Shown here: in pieces, positions 14,519-19,716 of the stretch
How the letters are laid out: the number at the start of each line of letters is the position of its first letter
How positions within the stretch are numbered: the stretch's first letter is position 1
DNA from: Gardnerella kenyensis
GTDB lineage: Bacteria; Actinomycetota; Actinomycetes; Actinomycetales; Bifidobacteriaceae
Length of the DNA: 19,716 nt
Direction of reading: 5' to 3'
Assembly (NCBI GenBank): GCA_003585735.1
Contig: NQOH01000001.1
Location: 264,954 to 284,669, forward strand
Translations under genes and position numbers: made by a program
The notes under the pieces: generated by a model
The model's input: the letters and a program-made list of their open reading frames with translations, nothing else
Told to the model about the DNA's origin: nothing
The model's database searches: none

Positions 14519-15358
14519 ATGAATGATCGCCTTGATCTTATAAATCAACTAAACTCAATTCACGATTCAGACATAAGGCAAGCTACATTCATACCTAATT
14601 ACCGCAATATTATTGCACTCATACATGCGACTCAGGCTCTACTTTTACCTGAGTTGCATGTGCGCAATTTAAGCAACGAGGCTACTCAACTCAACGCTAG
14701 TTTGAATACCGTTACTTTAAACGCATTAGACACTATAGAACGCATCATATTCCACGAACTTCAATCCTACACAAATGACGCAGTTAAAATTCGAGAAATT
14801 TGCAATCAATTTATAAATACTCTTCCTACAATTAAAAAGTTACTTTTAACAGATATTCAAGCCATGTATGAAGGCGATCCTGCTTGCACAAGTAAAGTAG
14901 AAGTCACACTTGCATACCCTGGTTTTTATGCAATGCTTATTCACCGCACGGCACACGCACTCTACGAACTTAACGTACCGCTAATTCCTAGACTTATGAG
15001 CGAATATGCACACAGAAAAACTGGAATCGACATTCATCCAGGAGCAAAAATTGGCGCATATTTTTGCATTGATCACGGAACTGGCATTGTAATTGGCGAA
15101 ACAACTGTAATCGGCGAGCATGTTAAGCTTTACCAAGGCGTAACGTTGGGTGCAAAAAGTTTTGCGCTAGACGAGGATGGGAATCCTGTAAAAGGCGGAA
15201 AGCGGCATCCAAATATTGAAAATAATGTTGTAATTTACGCAAACGCAACAATCTTAGGCGGAGAAACCACAATCGGCAGCGGAAGTATAATCGCAGCAAA
15301 TGCTTGGATTAACCGCAGCATTCCTGCAAACACAACCTACCACTTCCCTAAAGCCTAA
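14519..15358 (+). CDS. cysE: Serine O-acetyltransferase (EpsC/CysE type)
   Basis: This 279-residue enzyme acetylates serine with acetyl-CoA to give O-acetylserine, the substrate of CysK. An alpha-helical N-terminal domain (to about residue 165) precedes a left-handed beta-helix of hexapeptide repeats: GIDIHPGAKIGAYF, GTGIVIGETTVIG, VIYANATILGG and TTIGSGSIIAANAWI. The catalytic histidine is in IDHGTGIVIGE, and HRTAHALY precedes the helix. The insertion KSFALDEDGNPVKGGKRHP and the long N-terminal region fit the EpsC subgroup. The C-terminus is short, so whether it can form the cysteine synthase complex or feel cysteine feedback cannot be told. gggag lies six bases before the ATG. It forms an operon with cysK. 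Confidence 0.93.
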   Translation: MNDRLDLINQLNSIHDSDIRQATFIPNYRNIIALIHATQALLLPELHVRNLSNEATQLNASLNTVTLNALDTIERIIFHELQSYTNDAVKIREICNQFINTLPTIKKLLLTDIQAMYEGDPACTSKVEVTLAYPGFYAMLIHRTAHALYELNVPLIPRLMSEYAHRKTGIDIHPGAKIGAYFCIDHGTGIVIGETTVIGEHVKLYQGVTLGAKSFALDEDGNPVKGGKRHPNIENNVVIYANATILGGETTIGSGSIIAANAWINRSIPANTTYHFPKA

Positions 15359-15410
15359 TGCACAACTAAAACCTTTTGTTGATTACAATAATGCTTCGCA
15401 AAACATAGCA

Positions 15411-15454
15411 AAAGTGCGCGATCTAAAACGTAAAAACGTAAGAACGCGCACTAA
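15411..15454. terminator. Hairpin between convergent cysE and sstT
   Basis: agtgcgcg (15413-15420) pairs with cgcgcact (15445-15452) around a 24-nt loop with minor internal pairing. On the minus strand the right arm runs into cacttttgctatgtttt, so it serves sstT better than cysE. It probably acts in both directions. Confidence 0.55.
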
Positions 15455-15481
15455 TAATAATAGTATTAGCAGCTACAACAG

Positions 15482-16738
15482 CTACTTTTTAATCTGCACA
15501 GTCTCGTGATCTTGACCCATCTTAAACTTAAGACCTGCACGCTGCCACATACGATATTCGCCAACTGCAGTAAAGAGAACATCTGTGGAAGAGTTAAGTG
15601 CAGTTTCGCAAGAATCCTGAATAACGCCAATAATAAGGCCAATAGCAACTACTTGCATAGCAATGTCATTCGAAATACCAAACGACGAGCACGCAAGAGG
15701 TATAAGCAAAAGCGAACCACCAGCAACGCCAGATGCACCCGCAGCAGAAACTGCAGAAAGAACAGAAAGAATCACAGCCGTTGGAATATCAACGTAAATA
15801 CCAAGCGTGTGAGCCGCGCACAAAGCCATAATAGAAATAGTTATAGCAGCACCGCTCATATTAATAGTTGAACCAAGCGGTATCGAAACCGAGTAATTGT
15901 CTTTGTTAAAACCAAGCTTTTCGCACAAATTCATATTCACAGGAATATTTGCAGCAGAAGAACGCATAAAGAACGCTGTAACACCCGAATCGCGCAATGT
16001 TCTCAATACAAGAGGATACGGATTTTTGCGAGTAAGAACGAAAACCAAAATAGGATTAAGAATCAAAGCAACAACAGCCATAGTGCACACTAACAGAGCA
16101 ATAACAGAACCATACTCGCTAAAAATGCGAAGACCGTTACTTGCAACCGTTGTATAAACAAGACCCATAATACCGAAAGGCGCTGCATTAATAATCCAGT
16201 GAACAATTTTTCCAATAGCAGACGAAACGTTATCAAAGAATACTTTTGTGGAAGGATCAGCTAAACGAAGTGCAATACCAAAGGCGATTGCCCAGAAGAG
16301 TATACCAATAAAGTTGCCCTTAGAAAGAGCATCTACAGGATTTACAACAATATTTAGCACAAGAGAATTAAGAACTTCACCAATTCCTTGAGGAGACGGC
16401 GAAGATGCTGCTTCAACATGAGCAAAAGTGAAGTCAACCGGGAAAATCATAGCTGCACACACTGCTACCAAACTTGCGGCAAACGTAGAAAATGCGTACA
16501 ACACGATTACAAGCTTCATATTGCCCACACTTTTTGCTTTTGCAAGAGCGCCAATCACCAAGCAAAATACCAAAATCGGAGCAACAGATTTAAGAGCGCT
16601 CACGAAAAGTTTTCCAACAAGATCGAGCACATAAACGTGAGCAGGCACAAAAATGCCAAGTGAAGCACCAAGAAAAAGGCCAATAACAATGCGCAAAATA
16701 AGGTCAATGTTATTCCATTTTTGAATAATCTTGTGCAT
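15482..16738 (-). CDS. sstT: Serine/threonine:sodium symporter SstT
   Basis: This 418-residue member of the dicarboxylate/amino acid:cation symporter family resembles SstT throughout. It has an N-terminal WNNIDLILRIVIGL...LGIF segment, PILVFCLVIGALA, and the re-entrant loop region FFMRSSAANIPVNM. SIPLGSTINMSGAAITI and VSAAGASGVAGGSLLLIPLAC follow, with the conserved QDSCETALNSSTDVLFTA near the C-terminus. It imports serine and threonine with sodium. caggaga sits five bases before the ATG. It is convergent to cysK-cysE, whose second enzyme consumes serine, so a supporting role in cysteine supply is a reasonable inference. Its separate promoter means regulation is not shared through one transcript. 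Confidence 0.93.
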   Translation of the reverse strand: MHKIIQKWNNIDLILRIVIGLFLGASLGIFVPAHVYVLDLVGKLFVSALKSVAPILVFCLVIGALAKAKSVGNMKLVIVLYAFSTFAASLVAVCAAMIFPVDFTFAHVEAASSPSPQGIGEVLNSLVLNIVVNPVDALSKGNFIGILFWAIAFGIALRLADPSTKVFFDNVSSAIGKIVHWIINAAPFGIMGLVYTTVASNGLRIFSEYGSVIALLVCTMAVVALILNPILVFVLTRKNPYPLVLRTLRDSGVTAFFMRSSAANIPVNMNLCEKLGFNKDNYSVSIPLGSTINMSGAAITISIMALCAAHTLGIYVDIPTAVILSVLSAVSAAGASGVAGGSLLLIPLACSSFGISNDIAMQVVAIGLIIGVIQDSCETALNSSTDVLFTAVGEYRMWQRAGLKFKMGQDHETVQIKK

Positions 16739-16841
16739 GAGAGTCTCCTGTATCTAATTTGTGCAGAATATTTTATACTCTTTTGTTTGCATTCACACTT
16801 GCAAGATTTCTATTTTTATTTTTTATTTTTATTTTTTACAG

Positions 16842-16870
16842 ATTATACATAGGTATGCATATATATGCAA
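16842..16870 (-). promoter_or_regulatory. Probable sstT promoter overlapped by a 14-bp palindrome
   Basis: On the minus strand TTGCAT (16865-16870) and TATAAT (16842-16847) are 17 nt apart. The perfect palindrome tgcatatatatgca (16856-16869) covers most of the -35 and part of the spacer, as a repressor site would. The predicted leader is about 97 nt. Confidence 0.45.
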
Positions 16871-16875
16871 ATCGT

Positions 16876-18174
16876 CTAATCTGCGTAGCGCGTGTTTGGC
16901 AACTGTGGCAAAACAACAAGCAATCCTGCTGTGAAAATCAGCGCAAGTATAGGCAAAAGCTGCCATTGAAGCAAAGACGAGAACACAAATCCAATCCAAG
17001 ATCCGCTAGTAGCACCAATCGCAAACGCGAGGCGCGCCCAACCAGAAAACTTAGCGAGAGCACTCCCCTTAAACAGAATCTGACGCGCAACAATAATCGG
17101 CTCTACTAGTAGCATTCCGCCAATCGCTTCAAGTAAGAATGCAAAGCACATCATTGGCAAAAGATTAATAAACATAAAGCAATAAGCAGCTAAGCTCACA
17201 GCAATACCCAAAATCGCAACTTTTCTTAAACCAAGTTTTTGAGACGAATGCGCATACAAAACAGATGCGAGCACGCTTCCTACACCAGTGAAAATATACA
17301 ATATTGTTAAAGATTTAGAGCCATATTGATTACCAAGACCAAGAAGAATATATGAAACGGAGCATGCAGGAATAAAAGCAACCAAGAGAGATCCGGCAAG
17401 AAGCATGATTTTACTCCTGAGCGATGGATTCGCAGATTGCTTAGCTGCAGATTTGTTAGTCACATCATTTGCTTGCGATTCTTGCGATACTTCTCCTTCT
17501 TCACTAATCGCTTGCGATTCATTCTCTACATCTTGCAACTCTTCCTCTACTTCGTTAGATGCTTGCGCAATGTCTTGTTTCATAATAAATCGCGTAGCAC
17601 AGGCAGCAAAAGAAGTCACTGACGAGAAAATCAAAACCGCAGGAATTGACCAGCTTGCAATCCAAGATCCTAATGGAGAGCCGAGCAAGGTTCCTGTAAC
17701 ACTCGCCAAAATACTCACAATGCCGCTGTAGTTTACAATCATGCCGTCATCGCCGCCTGCAGCATCAACCTCGAAAACTTCGCTAGCAATATCAATCACT
17801 TGACCAGTGATCAACAATGCGCAAGAAAGAGCTACAAGCGACCACTTCCACGCAGGAGAGCCAAGCATAAGAAGCGGTAGTAAACTGAGCACGCCTTCTA
17901 CGCCTTCAGTCATAGCAAGAGCTCGAAAACCGCCAAGCTTATCAACAATCCAACCAGAGCATGGCGAAAGAAAATCAGCAACCGTCATGAAAGTCTTACG
18001 AAAACCAATCACCCAAGCCGGCAAGCCAACAATAATAATCGAAGGCAAAACCGAGCCTTCATACGCTTGATTGCCGAGCATAGAAAAACAGAAGCCAACC
18101 AGCGCCCATCGCAATGCTGGACTAATAGATCTCATACGAATAAAAATATTATTCTTGCTAAAAATCGTCTTCAC
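16876..18174 (-). CDS. Major facilitator superfamily transporter
   Basis: About 432 residues with twelve predicted membrane helices in two halves. The loop after helix 2 reads SPCSGWIVDKLGGFRAL, a variant of MFS motif A (G-x-x-x-D-x-x-G). A long acidic, Ser/Gln-rich cytoplasmic loop (NEVEEELQDVENES and onward) separates the halves, as in many MFS proteins. Start choice: GTG 18174 has agaggaga about 11 bases upstream; ATG 18135 and TTG 18225 are alternatives. Substrate is unknown, though drug or metabolite efflux is common in such proteins. The C-terminal 48 residues have a diverged relic at 9405-9554. Transcribed alone on the minus strand. Confidence 0.85.
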   Translation of the reverse strand: MKTIFSKNNIFIRMRSISPALRWALVGFCFSMLGNQAYEGSVLPSIIIVGLPAWVIGFRKTFMTVADFLSPCSGWIVDKLGGFRALAMTEGVEGVLSLLPLLMLGSPAWKWSLVALSCALLITGQVIDIASEVFEVDAAGGDDGMIVNYSGIVSILASVTGTLLGSPLGSWIASWSIPAVLIFSSVTSFAACATRFIMKQDIAQASNEVEEELQDVENESQAISEEGEVSQESQANDVTNKSAAKQSANPSLRSKIMLLAGSLLVAFIPACSVSYILLGLGNQYGSKSLTILYIFTGVGSVLASVLYAHSSQKLGLRKVAILGIAVSLAAYCFMFINLLPMMCFAFLLEAIGGMLLVEPIIVARQILFKGSALAKFSGWARLAFAIGATSGSWIGFVFSSLLQWQLLPILALIFTAGLLVVLPQLPNTRYAD

Positions 18175-18543
18175 AGCAACCAACTCTCCTCTAAAACTCT
18201 TGCAAAATCGCAAATCATAATGCAAGTTTACGCAAACTTACATGCAAACTTACATGCAAACTTACATAACTACTCACATGATTACTTGCAAATCGCTATC
18301 CAACTTAAATAATTCATTGCGAACTACACAAATCCAATAGCTTATTTAACAAATTTAATAACACAATACTCTTGTTTAAAAAAAAGCAAAATTTGCATCT
18401 AAAACCGTGAGAAACTATCCTAAAACTACTACGAGTTTCTCCAGTAGTAATCACAAATAATAAACTTGATCATACTCAGTTTCACCTTGTCTAGTAAGCG
18501 TCCAAGACAATTGTAAACAGAGAGTTGTTAATTTTTTTGTTTG
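18175..18543. other. Gap between MFS transporter and lipoprotein gene
   Basis: I see no gene. It holds the MFS ribosome site (18186-18190), 12-bp tandem repeats (18232-18267) and, at the right edge, 16-bp tandem repeats reaching into the lipoprotein gene. No promoter is clear enough to call. Confidence 0.5.
18232..18267. repeat. 12-bp tandem repeat, three copies, upstream of the MFS gene
   Basis: gcaaactta recurs at 18232, 18244 and 18256 within the unit gcaaacttacat. A neighbouring inverted piece, aagttt (18225-18230) with aaactt (18234-18239), could fold onto the first copy. The array sits 60-95 nt before the MFS start, where a regulator could bind. Confidence 0.7.
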
Positions 18544-18573
18544 TTAATTTTTTTGTTTGCTAATTTTTTGTTC
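18527..18573. repeat. 16-bp tandem repeat spanning the lipoprotein stop codon
   Basis: gttaatttttttgttt is exact at 18527-18542, present with one change at 18543-18558, and shortened (T6 for T7) at 18559-18573. On the coding strand these are A-tracts encoding the final Lys/Asn-rich residues and the stop. Confidence 0.7.
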
Positions 18574-19131
18574 AATAATTTTATCGGTAAATGCCTTTAA
18601 AAATTCTCTAGAATTACTCCAGCCTACACCATTGTTTAATCCCGAGAAATCAAAACCAGATATTTCATCTAACGCTTTACTACAAACCCATTCATACATT
18701 CCAGCCTCTTTGCTTTTATATATTATTAGGAACAATGGTTTCATTGCTTTTTTACCCAACGACACAACACTCTTGTATTGTTTAGAATATATTACATCGT
18801 TATACCATCCTGTCAGCCGATAGTGTTTATTTTTAACCCCCTTTTCACCAATCTCGTCGCATAGATTTTGTAACTGTTTAGCCACATATGTGAGAACCTT
18901 TTCATCTATGTTTTTTATGAGCAAAGTTTCATCAACACCATTTTTACTTACCTCTTTCCAGTCAACATCTTCATTATTTTCTGAGTGCTTTTCATTCCTT
19001 GCAGACTTTTGATTTTCTGTTTTTACTTCTCTATTATTATCACTAAAATTATTCTGACTCTTACAACCTGAGATAAGTGATATAAGACAAACTACCATAG
19101 TCAAAAAAGCATAATGCTTGATATGCTTCAT
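18544..19131 (-). CDS. Putative lipoprotein of unknown function
   Basis: This 195-residue protein begins with a lipoprotein signal peptide: MKHIKH, a hydrophobic stretch, then the lipobox I-S-G-C with lipidated Cys23. A polar Asn/Glu/Lys-rich linker (residues 24-60) leads to a globular domain of about 130 residues. This includes LGKKAMKPLFLIIYKS, GMYEWVCSKALDEISGF and WSNSREFLKAF, and looks helical, possibly HEAT-like. I do not recognise a named family. aggagg lies five bases before the ATG. The C-terminus ends in A-tract tandem repeats. It would be anchored on the outer face of the membrane. It is isolated, between an MFS transporter and a decayed toxin-antitoxin locus, so context says little about its role. 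Confidence 0.75.
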   Translation of the reverse strand: MKHIKHYAFLTMVVCLISLISGCKSQNNFSDNNREVKTENQKSARNEKHSENNEDVDWKEVSKNGVDETLLIKNIDEKVLTYVAKQLQNLCDEIGEKGVKNKHYRLTGWYNDVIYSKQYKSVVSLGKKAMKPLFLIIYKSKEAGMYEWVCSKALDEISGFDFSGLNNGVGWSNSREFLKAFTDKIIEQKISKQKN

Positions 19132-19432
19132 TTATACCTCCTCTACAACTTAATCTTTACCTAATTGCAGCTACGATTCTCATGTTCAATCTTTACCCTG
19201 TTCTTCACCATCATCTGCCTAATATTTATTCATCTCGTAGCACAAATCATCATTGAGTTTAATAAAACTGACGGGATGTAAATTATGGGCAAAGAATGCA
19301 TGTATGCAGTCTACAAAATAATTGTAGCTAGAAATCATCCGATAATCTACATGATTTTATTTCCAACATAAACAAATGTGTGGCAAAATGAGTGCACGCT
19401 TTAACGATAGAAAAAGGCTATCGTTAAAAGGT
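19132..19432. other. Intergenic region upstream of the lipoprotein gene
   Basis: No gene is supported. A 10-bp direct repeat aatctttacc occurs at 19152-19161 and 19188-19197, just upstream of the lipoprotein Shine-Dalgarno. A perfect 11-bp stem, tttaacgatag (19400-19410) with ctatcgttaaa (19418-19428), has a 7-nt loop and lies directly after the toxin remnant. It probably ended the toxin-antitoxin transcript, though no long T-tract follows. Confidence 0.5.
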
Positions 19433-19561
19433 TTAATTGCCATTTATAACTTTCTCAATATCTCTTTTCCCATAAAGCACACGAGAAACCACAACTTCAT
19501 ACTTTTCTTCAAAAACAAAATAAAAAATAAGAAAATTATCACACGACACGAACCCTATGCC
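19433..19561 (-). pseudogene. Truncated RelE/ParE-family toxin, C-terminal 42 residues only
   Basis: The minus strand reads GIGFVSCDNFLIFYFVFEEK, then YEVVVSRVLYGKRDIEKVI and a stop. This is the C-terminal part of a RelE/ParE-superfamily toxin (pattern NFLIFY...V.RVLYGKRD.EKV). The usual N-terminal 50 or so residues are missing: an in-frame stop lies at 19562-19564 and the antitoxin stop at 19555-19557 overlaps it. The remaining strand carries residues commonly needed for catalysis, but the fold would be incomplete, so the product is most likely inactive. Confidence 0.75.
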
Positions 19562-19716
19562 CTATGCAAGGATGCAAAAACCTTATCCGCAGGCTTCACA
19601 TCACCAGATAAAACCGACTCATACCCCTTTTCCAACTCATCATTCAACTCACCTTGAGTCATAGAACTCACATCACGCGGCTCTCTATAACCCAATTTCA
19701 CATCAAAAGGAAGCCC
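19555..19716 (-). CDS. RelB/DinJ-family antitoxin, N-terminus outside window
   Basis: The 53 visible residues begin GLPFDVKLGYREP and end FASLHRA. GLPFDV is the characteristic motif just after the ribbon-helix-helix domain of RelB/DinJ antitoxins, and the following acidic helix (LNDELEKGYESVLSGDVKPADKVF) is the toxin-binding tail. The DNA-binding domain lies beyond the right edge. The cognate toxin follows immediately on the same strand but is reduced to a C-terminal fragment, so this may be an orphan antitoxin, perhaps kept as a repressor or for neutralising a related toxin elsewhere. Confidence 0.75.
   Translation of the reverse strand, partial: GLPFDVKLGYREPRDVSSMTQGELNDELEKGYESVLSGDVKPADKVFASLHRA

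Noticed and set aside
18232..18267. Possible CRISPR array
   Set aside because: Units are 12 bp and directly tandem with no unique spacers; no cas genes are present.
19285..19371. Short plus-strand ORF starting ATG GGC AAA upstream of the toxin remnant
   Set aside because: No Shine-Dalgarno, ordinary composition, no conserved motif.
19376..19657. 93-codon plus-strand open frame at the right end
   Set aside because: It lies antisense to the toxin remnant and antitoxin, has no ribosome site, and its product resembles no known protein.

Overview
The window looks like a piece of a low-GC actinobacterial chromosome, most consistent with Gardnerella or a close Bifidobacteriaceae relative. The basis is an AT-rich Gram-positive gene set, a sortase substrate with an LARTG signal, strong Shine-Dalgarno sites, and actinobacterial-type cysK/cysE, SstT and ECF transporter genes. 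The genus is inferred from overall character, not from a marker gene.

Layout. Positions 1-3394 hold the 3' part of a large repetitive cell-wall-anchored surface protein, closed by a strong terminator. Positions 3400-9400 are an accessory region, all on the minus strand: an AbiE type IV toxin-antitoxin pair, an AAA ATPase of the DUF4143 type, an ABC exporter and a GNAT acetyltransferase. A family of short palindromic repeats (core agtagccaatc ... gattggctact) is scattered through its intergenic gaps. The AbiE operator/promoter has a second, decayed copy upstream of the ABC exporter. A 50-codon remnant of a second MFS transporter lies at 9405-9554.

Positions 9741-12926 form a self-contained ECF uptake operon on the plus strand (S component, EcfT, two ATPases). 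The second ATPase has a degenerate signature motif.

Positions 13034-15358 are a cysteine biosynthesis operon (cysK-cysE). It is preceded by a consensus promoter, a 28-residue leader peptide with seven cysteines (CCC-N-V-CCC plus one) and an intrinsic terminator. I read this as a cysteine-responsive attenuator, and it is the most interesting element of the window. The convergent sstT gene imports serine, the substrate of CysE, so serine uptake, serine acetylation and sulfide incorporation sit together.

Positions 16876-18174 encode an MFS transporter with 12-bp tandem repeats upstream. The right end holds a lipoprotein of unknown function and a decayed RelB/RelE-type toxin-antitoxin locus, in which the antitoxin C-terminus is intact and the toxin is reduced to its last 42 residues.
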